Numbered from the stretch's first letter, positions 11,508 to 22,240 are shown. The stretch is 64,000 nucleotides of DNA from Sinonovacula constricta (GCA_007844125.1 CM017563.1:14707163-14771162); one strand, 5' to 3'. Numbers and translations: made by a program. Notes: generated by a model from the sequence alone, not told the origin.

Positions 11508-12503
11508 ATGGCAGAAGGAGATATGAAAGATTTTGTACCTGTTGGTGAATCTACACCTTTAAAGAAAGTTTTAGATGCTTCATATAAGCCAGTACCTAAA
11601 GGTCGAGGTATGACACATTTTATGAAAACAGAACAAGAAGAGTCACATCTTTTTCATACAGCACCGATTGTTCCAAAACTCCCTTTCTTTTCAGGAGATG
11701 AACCGCTGCAAAGAGGTGAGTGCAGTTTCGTTGAATGGAGATATGAGATTAGGTGTTGTTTGGGGGACTCTGACATTACAGAGAGTTGTTTGTTGCAAGC
11801 CATCAGGAGGTCTGTAAGGGGTACTGCTCGCCGCTTAATTATTCCTTTGGGTGAGACAGCTTCAGTCACCGACATAGTAGGCAAGCTGGATGCCATGTTT
11901 GGTGATGTCTCTACTCATGGCATGATTATGCAGGAATTTTTTAATGCGAGACAGTTGCCGGATGAGTCGGTGACATCGTTTGCTTGTAGGCTCGAGACCC
12001 TATTGCATTCAGCAGTACAAAACAATCACATAGTTGCAAGTGCTAAGAATGACATGCTGCGTCATAAGTTCTGGACTTCATTGTCAAATGAGAAGTTAAA
12101 GTCTCAGACTAGACACAAGTATGACTCCATCTCAGAGTTCAATTCTTTGCTTAGAGAGATAAGAATAGTAGAGAAAGAGTTAATGCTGGAGAAAACTGCT
12201 TTGAACAAGAAAATACACTTGAATCCGGTAAGTGTCAGCAGTGATGATCGTTTCAGTAAGCTTGAGATTGCTTTAAAGAAAGAGATAGGAGATGTAGAAA
12301 AGCGACTTGAAGCCAAGTATGAGTCTAAGTTAGATCAGATTTTGAAGCGGTTAGATAGTGCTGGGCAACAGGCATCAACATATCAAACGTCACAGCCCAG
12401 GAACCAATCCAACCAAAATCACTTTAATAGTGGTAGAGGTAGGGGAGATTGGTATAACCGTAATAGTTACTCTGCAGGAAAGAGAGGGCAGCCAAAAGAG
12501 TAA
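11508..12503 (+). CDS. Gypsy Gag polyprotein, PNMA-like capsid
   Basis: Structural protein that would assemble the retrotransposon particle in the cytoplasm. I start it at the ATG at 11508 (good context, A at -3 and G at +4), giving 331 residues; the frame is open back to about 11487 but without another ATG. The capsid-like region spans about residues 57-225. It begins with PKLPFFSGDEPLQRGECSF, followed by the W of FVEWRYEI, a GTARRLIIPLG segment and a DAMFGDV turn. This is the layout of PNMA/Arc-type Gag capsids. A charged heptad-like segment at about 247-285 is probably a coiled coil. The tail (about 296-331) is N/Q-rich with GRGRG and is basic. No CCHC zinc knuckle is present, so the RG-rich tail is the likely RNA-binding part. 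Pol lies in the -1 frame and overlaps its last 37 bases. Confidence 0.9.
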   Translation: MAEGDMKDFVPVGESTPLKKVLDASYKPVPKGRGMTHFMKTEQEESHLFHTAPIVPKLPFFSGDEPLQRGECSFVEWRYEIRCCLGDSDITESCLLQAIRRSVRGTARRLIIPLGETASVTDIVGKLDAMFGDVSTHGMIMQEFFNARQLPDESVTSFACRLETLLHSAVQNNHIVASAKNDMLRHKFWTSLSNEKLKSQTRHKYDSISEFNSLLREIRIVEKELMLEKTALNKKIHLNPVSVSSDDRFSKLEIALKKEIGDVEKRLEAKYESKLDQILKRLDSAGQQASTYQTSQPRNQSNQNHFNSGRGRGDWYNRNSYSAGKRGQPKE

Positions 12504-15500
12504 CCACCTCAGTTGTGGACCAGACTAAGGTTGGTGACTCCGTTGGTCCGGCTAATGACTTAATTTCAAGGTTAGTTGGAGATTCGAACCAGAGTAGGGT
12601 AGTAATTAACAACAGAGAATTTGTTTGTTTGATTGATACCGGTTCCATGGTTTCAGTCATAAACGAAAGTTCTCTACATACTTTTACAGAGCATCCAAAA
12701 GTACTACCACTGAACATGTTAGGTTTAGAAATTTCATTGGCAGATGGAGCAAAACTGAACTATATTGGATACATAGAGTGCAATTTATCAGTTCTGTTTT
12801 CTGATTTTAATGTAAATGTTCCAATTTTAGTGACTCCAGATAACCGATTCTCACAATCATGTCCGGTTATCATAGGAACCAATGTAATAAGACAATTTAG
12901 AGATAAGTTTGATCCATCAGATTTGCCATTAGAATGGAAAACTGCGGTCAACAGTTTGACATGCCAGTCCATTTCTGCTACACTTTATGGCAACAAATCT
13001 TACAAATTGGGTCCAAACCAGACAACAACTCTGACATGTGTTGTCAGAAATGTTGCTCATGGTATATCCCATGTTGTGACGGAGAACCCAGACAGTGGTA
13101 CGCCAGGTTACATTGTTTGTCCAAGGCTTGTTAAGATGAAGCAATCTGGATCTTTTGCCAGAATTGTTGTCAAGGTCTGCAATATGACTGCAAAGCCATT
13201 GACAATACACCCAAAAACTACTGTTTGCAAACTCACAGAAGTTGATGTGATTGACAGTTTAGCCTCAGAGTTGCCTAACTCAAAGTCCAAGGATGCTGAA
13301 AGCAATGATTTGGGTGTGAAAATCAATATAGATAACCTCACACCTGAGCAGCTCCATAGGGTTCATCAGGTTTTAGGCAACTGGAAACATGTGTTTTCTA
13401 CTGGGCTTACAGACATTGGTTGCACTGATCTTCTCGAGCACAAGATTGTGTTAGAGGATGACAGGCCTTTTAAACAACCATACAGGAAAATACCCCCAAG
13501 CATGTATGAGGAGGTACGTCAACACATTAGACAGATGCTTGATGCAGGAGTGATTAGGGAGTCAGACAGTCCCTATTCCAGTAATGTAGTTTTAGTGAGA
13601 AAGCGAGATGGCAGCCTTCGCTTCTGCATTGACTGGAGACTGCTAAATTCAAGAACTAGAAAGGATGCCTATATGCTTCCTAGGTTCGATGATATCGTTG
13701 ACTCGCTAGTTGGCTCTACTATGTTTTCAAAACTTGACCTAAGATCTGGTTACTGGAATGTGAAAATGGAGGAAAAAAGCATCCCGTACACAGCATTTTC
13801 AGTCGGAAACATGGGTTTCTATGAATGGACTCGCATGGGTTTTGGACTTACTAATGCTTGTGCCACATTTCAGCGTTTGGCTGAACGTACAATGGGTGAT
13901 CTACACCTGCGGGAATGTCTTGTGTTCATAGACGATATCCTCATTTTCTCAAGAAACTTTGATGAACATGTCAGGCGATTAGAAGCTGTATTTTCTAAGT
14001 TGTCAGAACATGGTCTCAAGTTAAAACCCTCAAAGTGTGAACTTTTCATGTCATCGGTATCATATCTGGGACATACCATATCTTCTGCTGGTATCCACAC
14101 AGATCCAGAGAAGACATCAGCCATTAAGAAGTGGCCAGTGCCTAAAAATATTAAGGAATTACGTCAGTTCCTTGTTTTTTCTGGGTTCTATCGGCGCTTT
14201 GTGGAAAACTATGCAATCATAGTTAAGCCTTTGAACAGATTGCTTGAAGGTCATTGTCTCAATGGTAAAGTAGTTAACAAGAAGTCAAAGAAACGTCGGA
14301 AAAGTCCTACAAAGTGGATTTGGGCTTCAGACCAACAAACAGCTTTCGATACTCTTGTCGATAAGTTGACCAATGCACCAGTCTTAGCCTTTGCCGACTA
14401 TACAAAACCATTTATTCTGCACACTGATAGTTCTGGCACTGGTTTAGGAGCAGTCCTCTATCAAAAGCAGGATGATGGCACAGAACGCGTTATTGCTTAT
14501 GCCAGTCGAAGTTTGAGACCCAGTGAAAGAAATTACCCAGCTCACAAGCTTGAATTTCTTGCGTTGAAGTGGGCTGTCACAGAGAAATTCAATGACTATC
14601 TCTGGGGTAACTCTTTTGAGGTAGTTACAGACAACAACCCACTCACGTACGTGCTTACCACAGCTAAGCTAGATGCAACTAGTCATCGTTGGGTAGCATC
14701 ATTAGCTAATTTCAATTTCACCCTTAAGTACAGGGCAGGAAAGTTGAATGCAGATGCTGACAGCCTTTCACGCATACCTATGGTATTTCCAGAGACCATA
14801 AAGGCTATTTGTACAGCCGCTACAGCTAACGTGCCCTTGGTCACGTGTGTGTCAGCTGGTTGTCTGCCTCCTTCGGCCGAGGAGGTTGAGAATCAGTATG
14901 ATAGCTTTCAGAAGGTCAACTGGAAAGTAGAGCAAGCACAAGACAAAGTGATAGCTAGGGTTTCAAAACTTCTTGGTAGTGGTCGTCGCCCCAGGGAGGG
15001 AGAGTTCAGACGTGAGCCTTGGCAGGTACAGCGATTTCTTAGGGAATGGAACCGCCTCACTGTTGAGTCTGGAGTGCTGTACAGGACCACTACACAAGAT
15101 GGTCAGCCATGCAAACAATTAGTTTTGCCAGTGTCCTATCGCAAACTTGCATTGAAAGGGGTGCATGAGGATGTAGGGCATCCTGGCAAAGAAAAGACAC
15201 TATGGTTGGCTAGACAACGTTTCTACTGGCCTGGTCTTGAAAAAGATGTCAGTGCCAAGGTGGAAACATGTGGACGTTGCATACGGAGGAAAACTCCTAT
15301 TCAAACAGCAGAATTGGTCAACATCAAAACTTCTAGACCAATGGAGCTGGTTTGCACAGACTTTCTATCATTAGAAATGTCTAAGGGTGGTTTCGAACAT
15401 GTACTGGTCATAACAGATCACTTCACCAGGTATGCTCAGGCAGTGCCCTGTAGAAACCAAACTGCGCAAACCACTGCTAAAGCACTGTACGATCACTTTT

Positions 15501-16711
15501 TCAGATATTACTCCTTTCCTGAAAAATTGCACAGTGATCAAGGCAGGAATTTCGAAAGTAAGGTTATTCGTGAGCTTTGCAAGCTAGCTGGCACTGCAAA
15601 AACACGTACTACACCGTACCATGCTCAGTCTAACCCATCTGAACGTTTTAATCAGACACTTTTGAAAATGCTCGGAACTCTAGAAGTTGACCAAAAAGCT
15701 GATTGGAAAACTTACATAGGTCCTCTTGTTCAAGCATACAATGCTACAATAAGTGATGCAACTGGGTTCTCTCCCCATTACCTTATGTTTGGTTGGCATC
15801 CCAGGCTTGCTATTGATGCATATCTTGGCACTGGTACTAATATGAATCACACTGATCCACAAACTTATGCTTCAAAACTTAAAAGCAGATTGCAATATGC
15901 TTACAAGTTGGCAGCTGATGAGTCTGCAAAACAAGGAGCTAAAGGAAAGTTGTACTACGATCGGCGGGCCAAGGCATCTTTGCTTAAGGTCGGCGACCGA
16001 GTGTTAGTTCTTTCTGTTGGCCACAAGGGAAAGCATAAACTAGCAGATAGGTGGGAAGAACAACCCTATGTGATTGTTGCTATACCCAACCCAGAAATCC
16101 CGGTTTATGATGTGCAACGGGAGGATGGACAGGACAAGATTCGAACCTTGCACCGCAACATGTTGTTGCAGTTCAATGCCCTGCCACCTGATCCAGCCCC
16201 GCCTGTACTTCATAAAGAAACTAGAACTAGGAGAAAGCATGAGAGTTGTTCTCACTTAGAACCAGAGTCTGATTCTGATTCTAGCTTAAGCTCAGGGGTT
16301 TATGTTATTCCTCAGAGACGTAGGTTGTATAACCACAACAGGGGTTGCTCTAATCCTACCCTGTCTACTGACAATGTCAGTAGTGATATTACACGTGGTT
16401 TGGTTGAATTCGCTGCTGATCGCGCTCATTCACCCTCACTGTCTCTCAAGGATCAAACTTATAACCTCCCTAGCAATCAAGCAGTCCAACACGCTGGTCC
16501 GGTAGATGATGCATCACCGACCAGAACAGAACAAACTCCAGATATAAATCATAGAGTTCTGAATCCAATAATTTCTTCACCTGAAGAATCAGTTGAGCGT
16601 CGCTCAACCAGAGTTCGTAAGCCACCTGATCGGTTTGGTCAGTGGGTTTGTCAGTTGGTGACTACACCAAAACCAGTTAATTCGGTTGATGAAACTGAAT
16701 ATTTTGTTTGA
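12467..16711 (+). CDS. Gypsy Pol polyprotein (PR-RT-RNaseH-IN)
   Basis: Enzyme polyprotein for replication and integration of the element. The frame is open from 12467, overlapping gag by 37 bases in the -1 frame. Residues below count from the GTG codon at 12515, giving 1398 codons. Protease: DTG at 41-43. Reverse transcriptase: about 320-510, with catalytic D408 in SKLDLRSGYW and FIDD at 471-474. RNase H: D638, E680, D706, D747/D749. Integrase: zinc site H884, H889, C919, C922, with core D949, D1008 and E1043. A GPY-like module near 1178-1190 reads RWEEQPYVI. The C-terminal 180 residues are S/P-rich and end with a basic RRSTRVRKPPDRFG motif (1362-1375). The first ATG codon is residue 45, inside the protease active site, so Pol must be made as a Gag-Pol fusion, probably by -1 frameshifting. 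No stop or frameshift interrupts it. Confidence 0.95.
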   Translation, partial: LLCRKERAAKRVTTSVVDQTKVGDSVGPANDLISRLVGDSNQSRVVINNREFVCLIDTGSMVSVINESSLHTFTEHPKVLPLNMLGLEISLADGAKLNYIGYIECNLSVLFSDFNVNVPILVTPDNRFSQSCPVIIGTNVIRQFRDKFDPSDLPLEWKTAVNSLTCQSISATLYGNKSYKLGPNQTTTLTCVVRNVAHGISHVVTENPDSGTPGYIVCPRLVKMKQSGSFARIVVKVCNMTAKPLTIHPKTTVCKLTEVDVIDSLASELPNSKSKDAESNDLGVKINIDNLTPEQLHRVHQVLGNWKHVFSTGLTDIGCTDLLEHKIVLEDDRPFKQPYRKIPPSMYEEVRQHIRQMLDAGVIRESDSPYSSNVVLVRKRDGSLRFCIDWRLLNSRTRKDAYMLPRFDDIVDSLVGSTMFSKLDLRSGYWNVKMEEKSIPYTAFSVGNMGFYEWTRMGFGLTNACATFQRLAERTMGDLHLRECLVFIDDILIFSRNFDEHVRRLEAVFSKLSEHGLKLKPSKCELFMSSVSYLGHTISSAGIHTDPEKTSAIKKWPVPKNIKELRQFLVFSGFYRRFVENYAIIVKPLNRLLEGHCLNGKVVNKKSKKRRKSPTKWIWASDQQTAFDTLVDKLTNAPVLAFADYTKPFILHTDSSGTGLGAVLYQKQDDGTERVIAYASRSLRPSERNYPAHKLEFLALKWAVTEKFNDYLWGNSFEVVTDNNPLTYVLTTAKLDATSHRWVASLANFNFTLKYRAGKLNADADSLSRIPMVFPETIKAICTAATANVPLVTCVSAGCLPPSAEEVENQYDSFQKVNWKVEQAQDKVIARVSKLLGSGRRPREGEFRREPWQVQRFLREWNRLTVESGVLYRTTTQDGQPCKQLVLPVSYRKLALKGVHEDVGHPGKEKTLWLARQRFYWPGLEKDVSAKVETCGRCIRRKTPIQTAELVNIKTSRPMELVCTDFLSLEMSKGGFEHVLVITDHFTRYAQAVPCRNQTAQTTAKALYDHFFRYYSFPEKLHSDQGRNFESKVIRELCKLAGTAKTRTTPYHAQSNPSERFNQTLLKMLGTLEVDQKADWKTYIGPLVQAYNATISDATGFSPHYLMFGWHPRLAIDAYLGTGTNMNHTDPQTYASKLKSRLQYAYKLAADESAKQGAKGKLYYDRRAKASLLKVGDRVLVLSVGHKGKHKLADRWEEQPYVIVAIPNPEIPVYDVQREDGQDKIRTLHRNMLLQFNALPPDPAPPVLHKETRTRRKHESCSHLEPESDSDSSLSSGVYVIPQRRRLYNHNRGCSNPTLSTDNVSSDITRGLVEFAADRAHSPSLSLKDQTYNLPSNQAVQHAGPVDDASPTRTEQTPDINHRVLNPIISSPEESVERRSTRVRKPPDRFGQWVCQLVTTPKPVNSVDETEYFV

Positions 16712-17137
16712 ATGTAGTTATGATTTTATTTGTTTACTAAATTACTTTCAGTGATAGTGTTGATCACATTTGTATAGTTTTATTACCATTACCAGTATTA
16801 TGATTGGGTCATAATATGGAAGAATATTATTTCTAAGCTGTTCACTGTATTATACTATTATACTATGCCCAGATATATTTTGTATCAAATGTTTCAGTGA
16901 CAGTATACTGCTTGATTATTTGCAGTTATGGATTTATGGATTTATTTATTTCTGTGGTTTTGGCAGAAATGTGAATTAAATTGCTTTGACTTTATAGTAC
17001 TGTTATGTTTGTTAAAAGCAGGTCAATCATTTTGTGTTTTTTACAGTTATCAAGCCAAGTATATATGAAGGATGTTGCTACTAATAGTAATGAATCCTGA
17101 TAATTGAGGTTGAAATGTCAGGAGTCATTTACCTCCT
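16712..17137 (+). other. 3' non-coding segment of the Gypsy element
   Basis: About 425 bp of AT-rich DNA between the pol stop and the polypurine tract. No env or accessory open frame is present. Confidence 0.8.
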
Positions 17138-17148
17138 GGGAGGGAGTA
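17138..17148 (+). other. Polypurine tract
   Basis: GGGAGGGAGTA directly before the right LTR. Its position and purine run fit the plus-strand primer of LTR retroelements. Confidence 0.85.
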
Positions 17149-17690
17149 TGTTACCCAGGCTTCATTATTATCATTATTATTATTATTACTATTTTATTCA
17201 TGTATCTGTCCTAGTTAGCAATCCTTTAGTGTGAGTGGTCAGTTATGTTTTGTCTAGTAATGTGTGTCCAGTCTGGTGTGTCCAGTCTCTGTCACTGTGT
17301 CTTGTCTGTACTGTCTTAAGTGAGTAGTGTGGTAGAACTGGTTTGGTAGCTTATCTTTCTTAACAGATCATAACAATCTAAAAATACTAACCAATCAGCA
17401 TGCATACTTCTTTTCAGTCTCAGAACTAACATCTTAATTAAACTTCACTTTGGGCTAGGTCTTCGACCAGTAAGCATATGTTTTGCTAAAGAATTAAATT
17501 TTTGAATATAGTATACCGGTACTTTAAGAACTGCTGCCCGGTTTGGTGTGTTTATTTCTAGTGAGGTTTTATTGTAAATTTGTTGTTGACTTTATATAAC
17601 CTCAGTTAATAAGTATAATAATATTGACGTGAAATAAAGAAACTATTGAACCTGCACCGGAACTGTTATTTTTATAACCCCCGGTTAACA
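17149..17690 (+). repeat. Right LTR (542 bp)
   Basis: Same length as the left LTR, with two substitutions (T17361, C17657). The AATAAA signal at 17633-17638 would provide the 3' end of the element RNA. Confidence 0.97.
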
Positions 17691-17694
17691 TAAA
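17691..17694 (+). repeat. Target-site duplication, right (TAAA)
   Basis: Matches 9112-9115. Downstream sequence resumes the alignment of monomer B with monomer A. Confidence 0.85.
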
Positions 17695-18120
17695 GATCAC
17701 CTTTGTACTGCAACTTTAAATACCGGAGCGGAAATACGTAATGATGCGATACATAATTATGCTTAGTGACAGGGTCATGTATATTTGATCTCTGTTTCAT
17801 TTTTTAAATAATTGAACTTTTACAATTGCAAAAGATATCCTTAACATTTTTCAGTGCAAGTACGTATTACAGTGTCAGGATTGCTACAACGGTAAGAAAT
17901 AAGATTGTTGACCTAACAATCAAGATACACTTCTTTGACAGATTCGGACGATGAATCAATGCCTGTTACATATAGCTGAGAAAGTTGTATGAAGGATTCT
18001 TTTTTACGAAAAATTTAAAAAGCGACAACAATGGCACTAAATAAACCTATGTCTTATTCAAAACACGATTGTTGAACTAACTGTACTTAGAAGGTTTACC
18101 TTTAATGTTATTTACTATTT

Positions 18121-18250
18121 TTGTTAAATGGCTCATCAAAGATTTGTTCTTACTTTTACATTGGCTTGCACGTGAATACCTTTGTCATGTGGCTTTTCAA
18201 AAGTTCGCTATATATTGCAATGTTCAAAGGACTTTGTCATATATTAAGAT
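18121..18250 (+). repeat. R1 dispersed repeat fragment
   Basis: Contains AAATGGCTCATCAAAGATTTG, TTGGCTTGCACGTGAATACC and ATTGCAATGTTC, the right two-thirds of R1. The head with the GCCGACTGACC motif is missing. Confidence 0.65.
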
Positions 18251-21089
18251 TATAAATATTCAAATATCTATTTAATAATTTACATAATTTAAGAACGTTT
18301 AAAAAGTATATTATATATATATAAAATTGCTCAGAATTAAAATCACTGTTATTTGCCATTGAGTTAATTTATTTGATACTGACTTGCTCACCACTCTTAT
18401 TACACTTGTGTTCAAGTAAACTGAATGACTCACTCAATTGTTTTCGATATACATGTAAACGGGCGCACATGTGTTTTTATAATTTTCTCGTTTTTTTCAC
18501 AAACCAAGTACTTTACAACTGTTGTTTGTTAAAGACTAGTTACCTAACAAGACTACCACAATCGGTTTCTGGTGGGAAAAGAGCGCATACAAATGTTTTA
18601 ACAATTTGTTCTTGTTTGACATACCGAGAGTATAACACTTGTTTTCAGTAGTCATTACGTTTCTTAACACACAATTATGAGCATATATTTTCCGACTCCA
18701 TGACCTCGTGGCGGGAATAACAATTATCGCGCAGCCCTGTTTCTGTTATGAATAATTTAGGGATGCCGAGTTCATGGGTTCTGTTGATAGTATTATAGAT
18801 AGGGATCAATAGGAATATTATATTAAGTGTGCAATATTTTTGTAATCGGGTGCACGTGCCGAATGCAGTTAAATATGTATGACCAATTACCACAAATCTT
18901 TATAATTATACAGATCGTAGCGTGATTAGGTTTCCATTTACGAAATATAACATTATTAAGAGTGTTGTTTCGATGTCAAGAGACAGGGACATAGTTAAAT
19001 GTCAAGATTATTTTATGCTGTTTATCTGTGTAGCTTATTGATCACTTAGCATAAAAATAAGCGTAAACGGTAAAATAAACGAATAATAAAAGTTAGTCAT
19101 AAAAGCCTAGTAATATTATCTTTTCGTCCTTAACACTGCATAATAACATAGAAGTTGCTTAAAGATTCGATGGTTATTAAATTCTTAGAGAAAAGTGAAA
19201 TCGTCATGAAATAAAAAAATGAATCGATTTAATCTATTTTGTGTTTGGACTATTTTATTTTTATCCGCGTAAACTCTTTATATGAAGCACTTAAATACAA
19301 CAAAATTAAAACGGGTCAAGTCAGAAAGCCAGGTTTTCACCTTTACAGTCTTATCAATGATAACAACTATATCAACCCAATATTTTACTACAATCTTAAA
19401 TCAGCCAATATAAGTTCCAATGCATAAAATGCTTTAAATTTCATTTTAGTTTCTAGAAGTTAAGTTATCATTGTTTTCTCTTGTCCGTTTATTAAATGAA
19501 ACTTTGTCATGAAATCAACGATAAATTGGATGATCCTAACATGGAATAAATACAAAAACATTGGAAATTAATGTTTTGGAAAACGCCCCACCACATGAAA
19601 AGCATTGAAAATTAGATTGTAGTAACACATAGATCATTTCTGGCTGACAAACGTTAATTGGTATGGGAAATGTAAAAAATATTATATGAAATATGACGTA
19701 TGGGAATGTTAGCCCTTTACACGCTGGAAACAGCATAACGGCATGTATGTTAATAGGGTAAATAGTGTTTCCAGGTAGGAAATCTTTAGAGGGTGCATGG
19801 TGGGTCTACCTGGCCTTATGGGTCCTCGGGATGCAGTGATATCAGAAAAGGGGTGGGCATACTTGTCTTGCATATCAATGGCGGAGGCAATGTTTGCTTT
19901 TGTGCTTCAAGTGCGACTATTTCTTTTTAAAATATTTCTTACTGTGACAGGCCTGTTTAAAGTAGACACACGACTTACGAAACATCCTAATACATCATAA
20001 TAAGGCACATTGTGTACGTATTTTAATGATAGGATGTGGAACTCAAGGCAGAATCACACGGTTGAAATTCCGTAGCAGTAGACAATTATCACATGTTTAA
20101 ATTAGTATGTCCAACATTTCTAACGAGCCGAAGTTGTGATTTTGAACTTTGAATTTACAAGTAAACAACCTAGAGTATATATAAATACAGTTTATAGTAA
20201 AACACGGTACGAGTTATGTAACCAGTATGACGTGATAGTGACAACCTAAGGGTCAACCAGACTTTGCACCCTCGACCTTCTGCTTTAGTCTTCTTCATTG
20301 GAGCACAATTGTATAGCATGAGAATAGTGCTTTATCAAACACAAAAATATATGTAAGTTAGTATACCTATACTTGTTTAAATTGTCTTTTAATGGGACCT
20401 TCTTTCCAAAACGGAGAATATAGGTTTTTTCCATAAAACAATAGATCGGAATAGGGCATCATTGTTTTGCCAATGGATAATTAAAAGGAAATCATAAGAA
20501 ATTAAGCATGTAAAATGTCATTTTCAGTCGGAATATCCGAATTTAGCTAAAAGTAAGGGTTGAAAATGAAAAGCACTGATAGATGATTAGTATGACATCA
20601 ATATGAATCTCATCACATAGTTGGGAAGGTTCGCATCTTTTTAGAAATTATGTTTTTGAAACACCTTGACTGGTTGGTGAGCTTACCAGTAAAACGTTGT
20701 ATGCAATGTTGTAGGTTTGAATACAGCTTCACCAGAGCTATTTTCCTACTCGATCATCGATGCACACAATCACTAATACCATAAGCTTCATCTTAATGCT
20801 TATTCATGTGTTGGTAAGTTGTGTGTGCGTCTTCCTCAACCTATTCTCAATAGCAGCTTGATAGCTATCACATTTGTTGCATTTCTAGCCACTTTGTCAC
20901 ACAGATAGAAAGCATGGAGACATATGCTTTCCAGCGAATAGCTGACTTTTGTTACCATTTATTACCTATAGCATTATTAAGAGCACCTATTAAACTCCTT
21001 TATCGACTTGAATGGCACACTATGAATTAAAATGTAAACATAAAGAAAGATAACAAAAACGAAAAGTAATAATTGTATCGACGAAATAG

Positions 21090-21405
21090 GTTTAAATGTG
21101 TGCATGTGTGTGTGCGTGCGAGTGTGTATGTGGGCGTGCGTGCGTGTGTGTGGACGTGCGTGCGTGTGTGTGTGCTATATACCATTTAAGCTGCTTTTTG
21201 GATAGGGCTTTAAATATTGAGACGTCATTCCATACACCCACACATGTATTTCGAAACAGTCAAGCAAAACAATTTTTGATGCCAATTTGATATAATAATC
21301 ACAGGTGTTTCACTGATTCAAACTATGTTCTTCAGTCAATATTCACAGTAATATAAGGTTTCCTTTAAATAAGAATCTTGTTCCGTATTTAGGTGTAGGT
21401 TAGTC

Positions 21406-21449
<44 letters not shown>

Positions 21450-22240
21450 TATGTGTCTGTCTGTGTGTGTATTTGTGTGTGCATATGTGTGTATGTGTGT
21501 GTGTGTCTGTGTGTGTCTGTGTGTGTATGTGTGTGTATTTGTGTGTATGTGTGTGTATGTGTGTGTATTTGTGTGTGCATGTGTGTGTATGTGTGTGTGT
21601 GTGTCTGTGTGTGTCTGTGAGTGTATGTGTGTATGTGTGTGTCTGTGTGTGTATGTGTGTGTATGTGTCTGTCTGTGTGTGTATTTGTGTGTGCATATGT
21701 GTGTATGTGTGTGTGTGTGTCTGTGTGTGTATGTGTGTGTATGTATGTGTATTTGTGTGTATGTGTGTGTATGTGTGTGTATTTGCGTGTACATGGGTGT
21801 GTGTGTCTGTGTGTGTCTGTGTGTGTATGTGTGTATGTGTGTGTGTGTCTCTGTGTGTGTGTATGTGTGTGTATGTGTGTGTGTGTATGTGTGTGTATGT
21901 GTCTGTCTGTGTGTGTATTTGTGTGTGCATATGTGTGTATGTGTGTGTGTGTCTGTGTGTGTCTGTGTGTGTATGTGTGTGTATGTATGTGTATTTGTGT
22001 GTATGTGTGTGTATTTGCGTGTGCATGTGCGTGTGTGTGTCTGTGTGTGTCTGTGTGTGTATGTGTGCATGTGTGTGTGTGTCTGTGTGTCTCTGTGTGT
22101 GTATGTGTGTGTATGTGTGTATGTGTGTGTGTGTCTGTGTGAGTATGTGTGTGTGCATGTGTGTGTCTGTGTGTGTGTGTGTTTGTGCGTGTGTGTGTGT
22201 GTGTGCGTGTGTGCGTGTGTGTGTGTGGGTGTCTGTACTC
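21090..22240. repeat. Long TG-rich simple/complex repeat
   Basis: A short TG/CG-rich lead-in (21094-21175) and then about 830 bp (21409-22236) made almost only of TGTGTG, TGTATG and TGTCTG units on the plus strand. Long Cys-Val frames on one strand and His-Thr frames on the other are simple translations of the repeat, not proteins. A higher-order pattern is visible: GTCTGTCTG followed by the same TATTTGTGTGTGCATATG context recurs at 21455, 21667 and 21901. Confidence 0.95.

Larger units (their letters stand above)
9116..17690 (+). mobile_element. Complete Ty3/Gypsy LTR retrotransposon
   Basis: An 8,575-bp element with, in order, left LTR, primer-binding site, 1.85-kb leader, gag, pol (PR-RT-RNaseH-IN), polypurine tract and right LTR. 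The LTRs are 542 bp each, begin TGTTA, end TAACA and differ at only two positions (A9328/T17361 and A9624/C17657), with no indels. A 4-bp TAAA duplication flanks it. The PR-RT-RH-IN order places it in Gypsy (Metaviridae) rather than Copia. Gag looks PNMA-like, so it probably belongs to a Gypsy lineage related to the one that gave rise to vertebrate PNMA genes; that lineage call is an inference. There is no env-like frame between pol and the right LTR. Both frames are open, so it may still be autonomous. Confidence 0.97.

Noticed and set aside
12515..12517. Independent start for pol
   Set aside because: The codon is GTG, not ATG, and the frame is open upstream into gag, pointing to a Gag-Pol fusion instead.
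16712..17137. Possible env gene, which would make the element retrovirus-like
   Set aside because: Only 425 bp with no open frame of useful length lies between pol and the polypurine tract.
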